Position numbers and translations under genes: made by a program
Origin: Microlunatus soli
GTDB taxonomy: Bacteria; Actinomycetota; Actinomycetes; Propionibacteriales; Propionibacteriaceae
Assembly (NCBI RefSeq): GCF_900105385.1
Contig: NZ_LT629772.1
Location: forward strand, 5,146,001 to 5,210,000
Length of the DNA stretch: 64,000 nucleotides
Reading direction: 5' to 3'
In this document: positions 1-8,907 of the stretch, piece after piece
Layout: each line of letters opens with the position of its first letter
How positions within the stretch are numbered: the stretch's first letter is position 1
The notes under the pieces: model-generated
Told to the model about the DNA's origin: nothing
Database searches by the model: none
Seen by the model: only the letters and a program-made list of their open reading frames with translations

Positions 1-791
1 CCGCGGTCCTGGTGGTGATCACCGTGCTGCTGCTGACCAGGGTGCTGACCGCCGGGCAGAGCCGACGTCGGCCGGTACTGGCGTTGATCTACGGCGCCTG
101 TCCGGCGACGACCCTGGAGGCGGCCAACGGTGCCCACGTCGACACCCTGGCGGCGTTGTTCCTGGCCGCGATGGGACTGGCGGTGCTCCACCGACGGAAA
201 TGGTTGACCGGGCTGTTCCTCGGACTGGCCGGCGCGGTCAAACTGGTGCCGTTGTTGCTGCTGCCGATCTTCCTGCGCCGAGGCCGGCGCGGTTCGCTGC
301 TGACCGCGGTCGGGAGTTTCGCCCTCGGCTACCTGCCGCATCTGATCGCTGTCGGTGGACTGGTGGTCGGCTTCCTGCCCGGCTATCTCGCCGAGGAGGG
401 CTTCGACGGCCGCCGCCGGTTCGCGTTGTTGATCTTGCTCCCTGAGGCCGCCCGGCTGCCGGTCGCGCTGCTGTTGGCCGCTGCGGTGGCGACGCTGGCC
501 GTGCTGCGTACGCGTCGGGAGCCGCTGCTGCAGACCTGTTGCTGGCTCTACGGTGCCGCCTTCCTGATCGCGACACCGGCGTACCCGTGGTACCTGCTGC
601 CGCTGATGGTGCTGGCGATCATGGCCGGCCGGCTGCGGTGGCTGGCACTCTGGCCGGCGGCGTACCTGAGCTATCTGCACGACCACAATCCGTGGCTGCA
701 GTCCGTCGGCTACGGTCTGGCTGCCGTCGTGCTGGTCACAGCGACGCTGCTGGCTGCCCGCGACAGACGTCGGATCGCGGGCGTGAGCTAG
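1..791 (+). CDS. Membrane glycosyltransferase-like protein, 5'-truncated by the window edge
   Basis: The frame is open to the first bases, so the true start lies outside the window. The visible 260 or so residues are almost wholly hydrophobic: at least seven membrane segments separated by short Arg-rich loops. An early loop carries Ala-His-Val-Asp, followed by a Gly-Ala-Val-Lys-Leu-Val-Pro stretch; this pattern is typical of the C-terminal half of GT87/GT39-type polyprenyl-phosphate mannosyltransferases and DUF2029 proteins. The catalytic N-terminal Asp region is missing from view, so the enzymatic role is inferred from family resemblance only. It ends 9 bp before hemW in the same direction and may share its transcript. 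Confidence 0.6.
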   Translation, partial: AVLVVITVLLLTRVLTAGQSRRRPVLALIYGACPATTLEAANGAHVDTLAALFLAAMGLAVLHRRKWLTGLFLGLAGAVKLVPLLLLPIFLRRGRRGSLLTAVGSFALGYLPHLIAVGGLVVGFLPGYLAEEGFDGRRRFALLILLPEAARLPVALLLAAAVATLAVLRTRREPLLQTCCWLYGAAFLIATPAYPWYLLPLMVLAIMAGRLRWLALWPAAYLSYLHDHNPWLQSVGYGLAAVVLVTATLLAARDRRRIAGVS

Positions 792-800
792 CCTGCGGGC

Positions 801-2018
801 ATGCCCTCGACGCTTCCCGACGGTGAGCCGGCGCCGCCGACCGGTGAGCTGCCCGACGCCGCCCGGTCCACGATCGCGGACACGCCGCTGAGCTTCTATC
901 TGCACGTCCCGTTCTGCACCACCCGCTGCGGATACTGCGACTTCAACACCTACACCGCCGCTGAGCTCGGCGATGCGCCCGGCGCCAGTCGCCGCGGCTA
1001 CGCCGACGCGGCGATCGCCGAAGTCGATCTTGCTCGCCGAGTGCTGGGCGACGCCGCGCCGCCGGTCAGCACGGTGTTCGTCGGCGGCGGCACCCCGACC
1101 CTGCTGCCGCCCGATGATCTTGGTCGGATGTTGGCGGCGATCCGGGACCGGTTCGGGCTGACGGCGGACGCCGAGATCACCACCGAGTCCAATCCCGAGT
1201 CGATCGACGCAGACGGTATGCGCCGGCTGGCCGATCATGGCTTCACCCGGATCTCGTTCGGGATGCAATCGGTCCGGCCCCATGTGCTGGCCGTGCTGGA
1301 CCGGGTGCACACGCCCGGCCGACCCGAGCAGGCCGTCGCCGAGGCCAAGCAGGCAGGGATCGCGCAGACCAGTCTGGACCTGATCTACGGAACGCCGGGG
1401 GAGACCCTCGCCGACTGGCAGGCCAGCCTGGCCGCCGCGATCGCCGCCGGTCCCGATCACGTCAGCGCCTACTCCTTGATCGTCGAGCCTGGCACGCGAC
1501 TGGCAACAAGGATCCGCAGAGGCGAGCTGCCGATGACCGACGATGATGATCTTGCCGACAAGTACGAACTCGCCGAGCAGATGCTGTCCGGGGCCGGCTA
1601 CCACAACTATGAGATCAGCAACTGGGCAACGAATCCGGCGACCAAGTGTCGGCACAACCTGGCCTACTGGTACGGACACAACTGGTGGGGTATCGGTCCC
1701 GGCGCGCACAGCCATGTCGGCGGCGTCCGGTGGTGGAACGTCAAACATCCCGCGGCCTACGCCGCCCGGATCGATCAGGGGGTGTCGCCGGCCCACGCTC
1801 GCGAGGTACTGGACGTGGAGGCTCGGCGGACCGAACGGGTGCTGTTGGAGCTTCGACTGGATACCGGACTCGATGCTGCGGTGTTGACCGATCGGGAGCG
1901 GGCCCGGGTGCCGGAGCTGGTCCACCGCGGCCTGGTCACCACCGATGATGATCAACTACTGCTGACACCGGCCGGCAGACTGCTGGCCGACGGCATCGTC
2001 CGCGACCTGCTGGACTGA
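801..2018 (+). CDS. hemW: Radical SAM heme protein HemW (coproporphyrinogen III oxidase-like)
   Basis: 405 residues. The radical-SAM 4Fe-4S motif is C39-x3-C43-x2-C46, after a 30-residue flexible N-terminus. It is followed by the GGGTPTLL SAM-binding stretch and by TESNPES. The C-terminal HemN-type domain is complete. Family knowledge: HemW is a heme chaperone rather than a coproporphyrinogen dehydrogenase, and it lacks the extra N-terminal cysteine of HemN, as here. In actinobacteria it sits just upstream of the DUF3097 gene and hrcA, matching this layout. The ATG at 801 gives the normal family length. Confidence 0.93.
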   Translation: MPSTLPDGEPAPPTGELPDAARSTIADTPLSFYLHVPFCTTRCGYCDFNTYTAAELGDAPGASRRGYADAAIAEVDLARRVLGDAAPPVSTVFVGGGTPTLLPPDDLGRMLAAIRDRFGLTADAEITTESNPESIDADGMRRLADHGFTRISFGMQSVRPHVLAVLDRVHTPGRPEQAVAEAKQAGIAQTSLDLIYGTPGETLADWQASLAAAIAAGPDHVSAYSLIVEPGTRLATRIRRGELPMTDDDDLADKYELAEQMLSGAGYHNYEISNWATNPATKCRHNLAYWYGHNWWGIGPGAHSHVGGVRWWNVKHPAAYAARIDQGVSPAHAREVLDVEARRTERVLLELRLDTGLDAAVLTDRERARVPELVHRGLVTTDDDQLLLTPAGRLLADGIVRDLLD

Positions 2019-2024
2019 CCGGTA

Positions 2025-2081
2025 CTTCGACGAGTTCGGGCCCTGCGACAAGCTCAGGGCCGTGCGACAAGCTCAGGGCCC
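2025..2081. repeat. Three tandem copies of a 19-bp dispersed repeat
   Basis: Units start at 2025, 2044 and 2063, a period of exactly 19 bp. The core of units 2 and 3 is TGCGACAAGCTCAGGG; unit 1 is a diverged CTTCGACGAGTTCGGG. The array fills the gap between the stop of hemW and the convergent DUF3097 gene. Related copies occur on the other strand at 20373-20406 and 25426-25442. Confidence 0.8.
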
Positions 2082-2085
2082 GGGG

Positions 2086-2988
2086 TCAGTCCCGTTGCTG
2101 GTGGTCCTGGGTGACGAAGTCGATCAACATCTCCACCTGGGTGAGCAGATCCCGTTCCAGGTCGGCCCAGCCGTTGACCCGGCCGAGGATCCGCTGCCAG
2201 GCCTTGGCGATGTCGGTCTGGGTCTCGTGCGGCCAGCCGAGGTGGTCGCAGATGCCCTTCTTCCATTCGATCGAACGCGGGATCTGCGGCCAGGCCTTGA
2301 GGCCGATCCGGCCGGGCTTCACGGCCTGCCAGATGTCGATGTAGGGATGTCCGGTGACGAAGACGAAGGCGCCGCCCTTGCCGGCCGTCACCTGGTCGAC
2401 GATCCGGGACTCCTTGCTGCCGGGGACCAGATGATCCACCAGGACACCGAGCCGGCGTCCCTTCTCCGGAGCGAACTCGGCGACGATCGCCGGCAGGTCG
2501 TCGACGCCGCCGAGGTATTCCACCACCACACCCTCGTGCCGCAGGTCGTCACCCCAGACCTTCTCCACCAGCTCCGCGTCGTGCCGACCTTCGACGTAGA
2601 TCCGGCTCGGCAGCGCCACCTTGGCCCGTTCGGCGGGACCGGCGACCGAACCGGAGGCGGTCCGCCCGATCGAGCCCATGCCGTCGGCGACCTTCGGTTT
2701 CAACCCCGGCGTCGACGGACCGGCCAGATGGGCCGGCACCCGCGGCGGTAGTTTCAGCGCCACCGGCTTGCCCTCCAACAGGAATCCGGGCCCGATCGGG
2801 AAGCTGCGCCGCTTGTTCTTCCGGTCCTCCAACACGACCAGCCCGTTCTCCCACCGGACCACCGCGCCGCAGTAGCCGGAGGCGGCGTCCTCCAACACCA
2901 TCCCGACCTCGACCACGCAATCCGCGCTCTTGGTCATGTGGGACTTCTGCCAGCCGTTGGACAACACGTCGCCGGAGTATCGATTCAC
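2086..2988 (-). CDS. DUF3097 family protein
   Basis: About 300 residues from the GTG at 2988. The protein begins VNRYSGDVLS, matching the usual N-terminus of actinobacterial DUF3097 proteins. Later landmarks are PSRIYVEGRHDAELVEKVWG, a Toprim-like stretch with acidic residues, and LVDHLVPGSKE. The function is unknown; the Toprim resemblance suggests nucleic-acid chemistry, which is inference. An ATG at 3081 is in frame and would add 31 residues, but it would leave only 14 bp to the divergent MFS gene and no room for promoters, so the GTG is preferred. Placement beside hemW and hrcA is the conserved actinobacterial order. Confidence 0.85.
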   Translation of the reverse strand: MNRYSGDVLSNGWQKSHMTKSADCVVEVGMVLEDAASGYCGAVVRWENGLVVLEDRKNKRRSFPIGPGFLLEGKPVALKLPPRVPAHLAGPSTPGLKPKVADGMGSIGRTASGSVAGPAERAKVALPSRIYVEGRHDAELVEKVWGDDLRHEGVVVEYLGGVDDLPAIVAEFAPEKGRRLGVLVDHLVPGSKESRIVDQVTAGKGGAFVFVTGHPYIDIWQAVKPGRIGLKAWPQIPRSIEWKKGICDHLGWPHETQTDIAKAWQRILGRVNGWADLERDLLTQVEMLIDFVTQDHQQRD

Positions 2989-3095
2989 AACGAGCAACCC
3001 TACGAACGGGGTGTGCCCGACCGGCTGCACGACACGGATCTGTTGCCGGCCGACGGTGCACGGGTGCAGGCTGGTCGGCAACGAGGGGTGGGGCG

Positions 3096-4595
3096 ATGAC
3101 GGGTGTGGGCCTCCGGTTGCGCAGTGCTCGTGGCCGCTGGGTGCTGGTCGGCGCGATCGCCGGTTCCAGCCTGGCGATGCTGGACGGCAGCGTGGTCAAT
3201 GTCGTGCTCGCCCCGATCAGCGCCGAGCTGGACGTCGGCTTCACCGGGCTGCAGTGGATCACCAACGCCTACACCCTGTCCTTGGCGGCGCTGATCCTGA
3301 TCGGCGGCGTGCTCGGTGACCGGTGGGGCCGGCGGCGGATCTTCCTGATCGGTACGGCTTGGTTCGCGCTGGCATCGCTGATCTGCGCGGCCAGCGTCGA
3401 CGAGTCGATGCTGATCGCGGCCCGCGCGTTGCAGGGCATCGGCGCGGCGCTGCTCACCCCGGGCAGCCTGGCCATCATCTCCGCTTCGTTCGACCCCGAG
3501 GACCGAGGACGGGCCATCGGTGCCTGGTCCGGTCTGGCCGGCGTCGCGACCGCCGTGGCGCCGTTCCTGGGTGGCTGGCTGGCCGACATCAGCTGGCGGC
3601 TGGTGTTCGTGATCAATCTGCCGTTGGCCGCGGTGGTCATCTGGATCGGCGTGCGGCACATGCCGGAGAGTCACGACGAGTCCGCGGCCGGTCGCCGTCT
3701 TGATCTTCGGGGTGCCGCCCTGGTGGTGATCATGCTCGCGGCGTTGACCTGGGGGCTGACCGAGGCCGGCCACGGCTGGTCCCCGCCGGTGATCGGTGCG
3801 CTACTGGTCGGTTGTGCCGCCGGAGTCGCGTTCGTGCTGGTCGAGCGGCGGGTCCGAGATCCGTTGGTCCGGCTCGGACTGTTCGCCGATCGGGTGTTCG
3901 CGGTGACCAACACCGTCACCCTGTTCATGTACGGCGCGTTGTCGCTGTACTTCCTGCTGGTGGTGCTGCAGCTCCAGCTGGTCACCGGCTGGTCCCCGCT
4001 GGCAGCCGGTGTGGCCGGGCTGCCGGTGACCATCCTGATGTTGTTGCTGTCGGCGCGGTTCGGTGCGCTCAGCGAACGGGTCGGTCCGCGGCTGCTGATG
4101 ACCATCGGGACACTGTTGGCTGCCGGTGGATTCCTGCTGGGGTTGCGGATCGGACCCGACGCGAGTTATCTCACCGACGTGCTCCCGGCGGCGATCCTGC
4201 TCGGGCTCGGGCTGTCGACCGCGGTGGCGCCGCTGACCGCTGCGGCGCTCGGCGCGGCGCCGGCCGAGCATGCCGGCGCCGCGTCCGGGATCAACAACGC
4301 CATCGCCCGCAGTGCGGGTCTGCTGGCCGTCGCCGTCGTACCGGTCGCTGCCGGGTTGTCCGGAGTCGCGCCGGGGGACAGCGCCGGCTTCGCGGCGGGA
4401 TACCGGCCGGCGATGATCATCGGGGCAGCCCTGTTGGTCGTCGGCGCCGCCGTCTCCTGGTTCGGGCTCGGTCGCCGGCCCGCCGTCGAGCCGGCGGACG
4501 AGCTGGTGCCGGTGCACCGGTTGAACCACTGTCCGCTGGAGTCACCGGCCGGCCACCCGGGCGGCACCGATGCCTCGACCCGATCTCGCCCCTGA
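3096..4595 (+). CDS. MFS drug exporter, DHA2 (EmrB/QacA) family, 14 TM
   Basis: 499 residues with about 14 hydrophobic helices, the DHA2 topology. The first helix carries LDGSVVNVVLAPI, the DHA2 acidic motif. The loop after helix 2 has GDRWGRRR (motif A). ALQGIGAALLTPGSL is motif B, and GPRLG-type Gly/Pro repeats of motif C are recognisable in helix 5. Family knowledge: proton-driven export of hydrophobic cations and antibiotics. The substrate cannot be read from sequence. It is divergent from the DUF3097 gene, with no regulator next to it. The C-terminal 30 residues are polar and probably cytoplasmic. Confidence 0.9.
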   Translation: MTGVGLRLRSARGRWVLVGAIAGSSLAMLDGSVVNVVLAPISAELDVGFTGLQWITNAYTLSLAALILIGGVLGDRWGRRRIFLIGTAWFALASLICAASVDESMLIAARALQGIGAALLTPGSLAIISASFDPEDRGRAIGAWSGLAGVATAVAPFLGGWLADISWRLVFVINLPLAAVVIWIGVRHMPESHDESAAGRRLDLRGAALVVIMLAALTWGLTEAGHGWSPPVIGALLVGCAAGVAFVLVERRVRDPLVRLGLFADRVFAVTNTVTLFMYGALSLYFLLVVLQLQLVTGWSPLAAGVAGLPVTILMLLLSARFGALSERVGPRLLMTIGTLLAAGGFLLGLRIGPDASYLTDVLPAAILLGLGLSTAVAPLTAAALGAAPAEHAGAASGINNAIARSAGLLAVAVVPVAAGLSGVAPGDSAGFAAGYRPAMIIGAALLVVGAAVSWFGLGRRPAVEPADELVPVHRLNHCPLESPAGHPGGTDASTRSRP

Positions 4596-4628
4596 GAGCG
4601 TCCGATCCGCGGCATCGGGCCGGCTCGC

Positions 4629-5375
4629 TCAGGCCGACGGTATCGGCCGCAGCTTGAAGATCAGGATGCCGAGATACTTGTCCATCCAGGCCTGTTTGTG
4701 CGGGTAGCGGCGGCGGGCATCCTCGGGCAGTTGGGGCTCGACCACGGTCTCGATCCACAGTCCTGCCGCACCGAAGGTGTTCAGTAGATCCGCCATCGTG
4801 TAGGGCTTCTTGGTCAGTTGGACCTGATCGTTCCAGCCGGTGTGCCGGTAGCGGAACGGCTCGGTCGAGAAGTACTCCGCCCCCAACGAGGTCCCGTTCT
4901 GCTCGGCCCGTTCGACCGCGTAGCGGATCGGTTGGGTCCTGGCCAGCAGGATGAATCCGTCGTCGGTCAGCATCGATCGGGCCGCGCGGAGTGTACGTAC
5001 CGGGTCCTCGGCGTAGCCGAACGACTGGAGGAACAGCACCCGGTCGAACGTCCGACCGGCCAGCGCCGGAAGCGCATCCAGCTCGGAGAGGTCGCCGCGA
5101 ACCAGCTCCAGGCCGGCCGGTGGATCGGTGAGGAAGTTGTCGCTGATGTCGATGCCGACGGCGGTGCTGGCACCCTGTTCGATGAGCTCGACGAGTTTGC
5201 CGCCGTTGCCGCAACCGGCGTCCAGCAGACTGCGACCGGCGACGTCACCCAGCAGTTCGCGTTGCGCCGGCCACTCGACGAGCCGGTCCAGGGAATCTTC
5301 CCGGGCACGTGCCTGCTCGTAATCCCCGGCCAGTGCGACCCAGGGTTGGTCCGGCTGAGCGTCGTCCGATGCCAT
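4629..5375 (-). CDS. Class I SAM-dependent methyltransferase
   Basis: 248 residues from the ATG at 5375. SAM motif I is [11 protein letters not shown] at residues 50-60. Next come the acidic end of strand 2 (GIDIS), a motif II-like DRVLFLQSF and the Leu-rich motif III of a UbiE/Met-11 type fold. The substrate is unknown. The tail ([12 protein letters not shown]) completes the seventh strand, so the gene looks intact. It converges on the MFS gene, with 33 bp between the stops. An in-frame upstream TTG could add ten residues, but the ATG fits the family start better. Confidence 0.85.
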   Translation of the reverse strand: MASDDAQPDQPWVALAGDYEQARAREDSLDRLVEWPAQRELLGDVAGRSLLDAGCGNGGKLVELIEQGASTAVGIDISDNFLTDPPAGLELVRGDLSELDALPALAGRTFDRVLFLQSFGYAEDPVRTLRAARSMLTDDGFILLARTQPIRYAVERAEQNGTSLGAEYFSTEPFRYRHTGWNDQVQLTKKPYTMADLLNTFGAAGLWIETVVEPQLPEDARRRYPHKQAWMDKYLGILIFKLRPIPSA

Positions 5376-5489
5376 GCGCAGAAGATATCGCTGATTTCGC
5401 AGCACCAGCGGCCGCGGCCCTGCGCAAAACGGGCAGGGTTGGGCGCAGTGCTGTTGCGTTCTTGGCGGTCGGGACGATCTCGACAGCGC

Positions 5490-6431
5490 TCAGGCCAGCG
5501 GCAGCGTGCTCCGGCCACCGGCGGCGGGATCGGTTGCGGCCGCGGCACGGATCTCGGCATAGCCGGCTCCGATGCCGGCTGCGACGTGGTCGGCCGGGAA
5601 CGGCCAGTCGCCCTGCTCGGCGGCATCGTCCTCTCTGACACCTTCGGAGGACAGTCGCAGGATCTCGACCCGTACGGCGTCGATGGCGTTGCGCTGCTGT
5701 TCGACGAAGTCCCGATCGACCGGTTCACCATGGCCGGGCACGACGATCGTCCGCGGCCCGGTCAACTCGTGCAGCCGGTTGACCGTCCAGGACCACTCGT
5801 CGATCGCCGAATCCGGGCCGTACCAGACCGCCCCCGCATCGATCGACGGGGCGGACTCGATCAGGTCGCCGGCGAAGATCACCCCATCGAAGTCGTCGCT
5901 GCCCGGATCGGTGATGTTGATCACCAGATCGCCGCGGCTGTGGCCGACGCCGAGATGGACGATCTCGGCGACCCGCTGACCGCCCAGCTCGACCACGTCG
6001 GCGACCGAGATCAGGGTCTGCGGAAGCACCAGGTCGGCAGGGTCGACACCCATCCGGCGGGCCCGGTCGAGATTCGGGACGTCTCGCAGCGTATCGGCCA
6101 ACGTCTCGTGCCCGATGCCGGCGACGTCGGTGAACGCCGCCAACCCGAAGGCGTGGTCGAAATGGTCGTGGGTGACCACGACGGCGAGCAGCGGTCGATC
6201 GGTCAGCTCGGCGATCGAGGCCGCGATGTCGGCGCCCTGGGCCGGGCTGGACCCGGTGTCGATCAGCAACGCCCCTTCGCTGCCGACCACCAGCCCGAGA
6301 TTCACCGACGCCGGTTCGGCGACCATCCGGTAGACGCCGTCGGCGATCAGTTCCCACGCTCCGAGCCGGAAGTCCAGTTGCTCGGGGTGGGGCACGTCGT
6401 CGGTTCCGGCGATGTGGGCACTTTCAACCAT
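5490..6431 (-). CDS. MBL-fold metallo-hydrolase
   Basis: 313 residues. The metallo-beta-lactamase motif H88-x-H90-x-D92-H93 is intact ([11 protein letters not shown]). It is followed by a Gly-His-Ser-Arg-Gly-Asp loop, [11 protein letters not shown] (bridging Asp) and VVPGHGEPV (last His). This is the pattern of SoxH/cyclase-like hydrolases that use two zinc ions. The substrate is not predictable. The ATG at 6431 is chosen because it leaves the CIRCE element outside the coding sequence. The gene is divergent from hrcA with a 69-bp shared promoter region, so HrcA could in principle affect it. Confidence 0.85.
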   Translation of the reverse strand: MVESAHIAGTDDVPHPEQLDFRLGAWELIADGVYRMVAEPASVNLGLVVGSEGALLIDTGSSPAQGADIAASIAELTDRPLLAVVVTHDHFDHAFGLAAFTDVAGIGHETLADTLRDVPNLDRARRMGVDPADLVLPQTLISVADVVELGGQRVAEIVHLGVGHSRGDLVINITDPGSDDFDGVIFAGDLIESAPSIDAGAVWYGPDSAIDEWSWTVNRLHELTGPRTIVVPGHGEPVDRDFVEQQRNAIDAVRVEILRLSSEGVREDDAAEQGDWPFPADHVAAGIGAGYAEIRAAAATDPAAGGRSTLPLA

Positions 6432-6441
6432 ACGATTAGAC

Positions 6442-6466
6442 TGGCACTCACGACCAAGGAGTGCCA
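6442..6466. promoter_or_regulatory. CIRCE operator (HrcA binding site)
   Basis: Inverted repeat TGGCACTC - 9 nt - GAGTGCCA, eight perfect base pairs with the exact N9 spacer of the CIRCE consensus TTAGCACTC-N9-GAGTGCTAA. It lies 34 bp before the hrcA start, and AGGAGG (6491-6496) follows it. Established role: HrcA represses its own operon here and is released on heat shock when GroE becomes limiting. Confidence 0.93.
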
Positions 6467-6500
6467 ATCAGTCGCCGGACGGCTGCCGGAAGGAGGACCC

Positions 6501-7553
6501 ATGCTGGACGACCGCAAGCTGGAGGTCCTTCGGGCGATCGTCACCGACTACGTCTCCAGTCAGGAACCGGTCGGCTCCAAGGCGCTGGTCGACCACCACG
6601 ACCTGGGCGTCTCTCCGGCCACCGTCCGTAACGACATGGCCGCGCTGGAGGAGGAGGGGTACATCACCCAGCCGCACACCAGCGCCGGCCGGATCCCGAC
6701 CGACAAGGGCTACCGGCTGTTCGTCGACCGGCTGGGGTCGGTCAAGCCGTTGTCGGCGGCCGAGCGGCGGGCGATCCAGACCTTCCTGTCCGGCGCGCTG
6801 GACCTGGACGACATCCTGAACCGCACCGTACGGCTGCTGGCTCAGGTCACCCAGCAGGTCGCCATCGTGCAGTATCCGACCCTGTCGCACTCGGTGGTCC
6901 GGCACGTCGAGGTGGTCTCGCTGTCCACCCAACGGCTGATGCTGGTGATGATCACCTCGACCGGCCGGGTCGAACAGCGGCTGGTCGAGGTGGCCGAGAT
7001 CGACGAGGACGAGCTGACCGGGCTGCGCACCCTGCTCAACGAGGCGGTCGTCGGCCAGACCACCGGCGAGGCCGTCCGCAGCCTGTCGATGCTGCTCGGC
7101 GACGTCGACCAGCCCGGCGCGCCGGTGACGCCGGCGGTGACCATGTTGCAGACCAGTCCGCTCGCGAAGCTGTCCGCGGCCACGCTGCTGGAGATGCTCG
7201 GCACCGACCGCAGCAGCCGGGTTGTGGTCGGCGGCGTCCAGAATCTGACCCGGCTGTCGGACGAGTTCGAGACCACCGTCAAACCGGTGCTCGAAGCGCT
7301 GGAGGAGCAGGTGGTGCTGCTCAAGCTGCTCGGTGAGGTCAACCAACCCGACATCGTCACGGTCCGGATCGGCCAGGAGAATCCGTACGAGAGACTCCAG
7401 TCGACCTCGGTGGTCTCCACCGGCTACGGGGGACAACTCGACAACTGGGCAACGCTGGGTATCGTCGGGCCGACGCGGATGGACTATCCGTCGACGATGG
7501 CGTCGGTCCGTGCCGTTGCCCGCTACGTCGGCCGCTTCCTCACCCAGGGCTGA
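6501..7553 (+). CDS. hrcA: Heat-inducible transcription repressor HrcA
   Basis: 350 residues from the ATG at 6501, preceded by AGGAGG six bases upstream. Residues 1-75 form the winged helix: [21 protein letters not shown] and [19 protein letters not shown], then the HrcA signature [17 protein letters not shown]. The rest is the GAF-like dimerisation domain, ending in [20 protein letters not shown], the diagnostic C-terminal motif. A CIRCE site sits directly upstream, so autoregulation is expected. dnaJ follows after 96 bp. The frame stays open upstream to 4818, but that part is only antisense to the two preceding genes. Confidence 0.97.
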   Translation: MLDDRKLEVLRAIVTDYVSSQEPVGSKALVDHHDLGVSPATVRNDMAALEEEGYITQPHTSAGRIPTDKGYRLFVDRLGSVKPLSAAERRAIQTFLSGALDLDDILNRTVRLLAQVTQQVAIVQYPTLSHSVVRHVEVVSLSTQRLMLVMITSTGRVEQRLVEVAEIDEDELTGLRTLLNEAVVGQTTGEAVRSLSMLLGDVDQPGAPVTPAVTMLQTSPLAKLSAATLLEMLGTDRSSRVVVGGVQNLTRLSDEFETTVKPVLEALEEQVVLLKLLGEVNQPDIVTVRIGQENPYERLQSTSVVSTGYGGQLDNWATLGIVGPTRMDYPSTMASVRAVARYVGRFLTQG

Positions 7554-7649
7554 CCCGGTGACCGGCACAGGCGCATACTCGATCCGAACCCCACTTCTGC
7601 AACCTCGCACATCTGCCACCTCTTCACATCTAGGGATCAACACTCACCC

Positions 7650-8837
7650 ATGAGCTCTGACTACTACGAGATCCTCGGCCTCTCCCGCGAAGCCGGCGCC
7701 GACGAGATCAAGAAGGCCTACCGGCGCAAGGCTCGGGAGATGCACCCGGACGTTTCCGACGATCCGGAGGCGGCGACCAAGTTCAAGGAGGTCAGCCAGG
7801 CCTACGAGGTGCTGTCCGATCCGCAGAAGCGGGAGATGTACGACCGCGGCGGCGACCCGTTCGGCAACGGCGGGATGGGTGGCTTCAACGGGTTCAACGG
7901 CGCCGGTGGCTTCGGCGGCGCCTCCGGCGGATTCGACTTCACCAACCTGGTGGACGCGATGTTCGGCCAGCAGTCTGCCCGTGGACCTCGTCCGCGGGTG
8001 CGCCGCGGTCAGGACGCGCTGGTCCGGATGAGCCTGGACCTGGCCGAGGCGGCCTTCGGTGTCACCAAACCGCTGCCGGTGGACACAGCCGTGTTGTGCC
8101 CGCGCTGCAACGGCTCGGGTTCGGAGAACGGCAAGAAGCCGGTCAGCTGCTCGACCTGTCACGGGCAGGGCGAGGTGACCCACATCCAGCGCTCCTTCAT
8201 CGGTGACATCCGGACCACTCAGGCCTGCCCGACCTGCAACGGCTACGGCTCGGTGATCCCCGATCCGTGTGTCGAATGCTCCGGCGACGGCCGGGTCCGG
8301 TCCAGCCGGACCATCACCGTCAAGGTGCCGGCCGGTGTCTCCACCGGCAACCGGATCCACCTGGCCAGCCACGGCGAGGTCGGTCCCGGCGGCGGCCCGG
8401 CGGGGGACCTGTTCGTCGAGGTGCACGTCAATCCGCACGAGCTCTTCAAGCGGGACGGCGACAACCTGGAGATGGTGATCAAGCTGCCGATGACCGCCGC
8501 AGCGCTGGGCACCGAGATCGACATCCCGACCCTGGAGGCCGACCTGCCCGACGCCGATCCGGAGACCGCGACCGTGCAGCTGGAGGTGCCGGCCGGCACC
8601 CAGTCCGGCACCCGGATCGCGATCGACGACGCCGGTGTTCCGCGGTTGCGGGGTGGCGGACGGGGCGACCTCGGCGTCACCCTGTTGGTGCAGACCCCGA
8701 CCAAGCTGGACGACGACCAGCGCGAGTTGCTCCGGCAGCTGGCCGAGCAGCGGGACGAGACCCGTCCGGAGGGCTCGGTCCAGAAGCACGGCCGCGGTGT
8801 CTTCTCCCGGCTCCGCGACGCCTTCGCCAACCAGTAG
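7650..8837 (+). CDS. dnaJ: Chaperone DnaJ (HrcA-linked copy)
   Basis: 395 residues with the full type-I layout. The J domain covers 1-68 with HPD at 32-34; a Gly/Phe-rich linker covers 68-100. Four CxxCxGxG zinc repeats run from about 150 to 214 ([32 protein letters not shown]). The C-terminal substrate-binding domains follow to 395. It is the co-chaperone that stimulates DnaK ATPase. Linkage to hrcA identifies it as the DnaJ2-type paralogue of actinobacteria; a second dnaJ in a dnaK operon is expected elsewhere in the genome (inference). Confidence 0.97.
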   Translation: MSSDYYEILGLSREAGADEIKKAYRRKAREMHPDVSDDPEAATKFKEVSQAYEVLSDPQKREMYDRGGDPFGNGGMGGFNGFNGAGGFGGASGGFDFTNLVDAMFGQQSARGPRPRVRRGQDALVRMSLDLAEAAFGVTKPLPVDTAVLCPRCNGSGSENGKKPVSCSTCHGQGEVTHIQRSFIGDIRTTQACPTCNGYGSVIPDPCVECSGDGRVRSSRTITVKVPAGVSTGNRIHLASHGEVGPGGGPAGDLFVEVHVNPHELFKRDGDNLEMVIKLPMTAAALGTEIDIPTLEADLPDADPETATVQLEVPAGTQSGTRIAIDDAGVPRLRGGGRGDLGVTLLVQTPTKLDDDQRELLRQLAEQRDETRPEGSVQKHGRGVFSRLRDAFANQ

Positions 8838-8844
8838 CGTCCGG

Positions 8845-8869
8845 CCGGGGTGACTCTCGTCACACCCGG
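8845..8869 (+). terminator. Hairpin after dnaJ
   Basis: CCGGG-GTGAC-TCTC-GTCAC-A-CCCGG: a ten-base-pair stem with a single bulged A and a four-base loop, starting 8 bp after the dnaJ stop. There is no T-run after it, so it is either a GC-hairpin terminator of actinobacterial type or an mRNA-end stabiliser. Confidence 0.55.
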
Positions 8870-8897
8870 TTGAACTCAATTGCGGTTGAAGTATTAC
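8870..8897 (+). promoter_or_regulatory. Putative promoter of the second MFS gene
   Basis: TTGAAC, 16 bp spacer, TATTAC, ending 10 bp before the ATG at 8908, so the mRNA would be nearly leaderless. GGTTGAA occurs twice (8868 and 8884), and TTGA-AC-TCAA is a small palindrome over the -35 box, which could be an operator. No regulator gene is adjacent. Confidence 0.45.
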
Positions 8898-8907
8898 TTT
8901 CCGTGTC

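Noticed and set aside
4818-6500. Long forward frame running into hrcA
   Set aside because: It is antisense to the methyltransferase and MBL genes, has no family features, and hrcA has its own AGGAGG and ATG at 6501.
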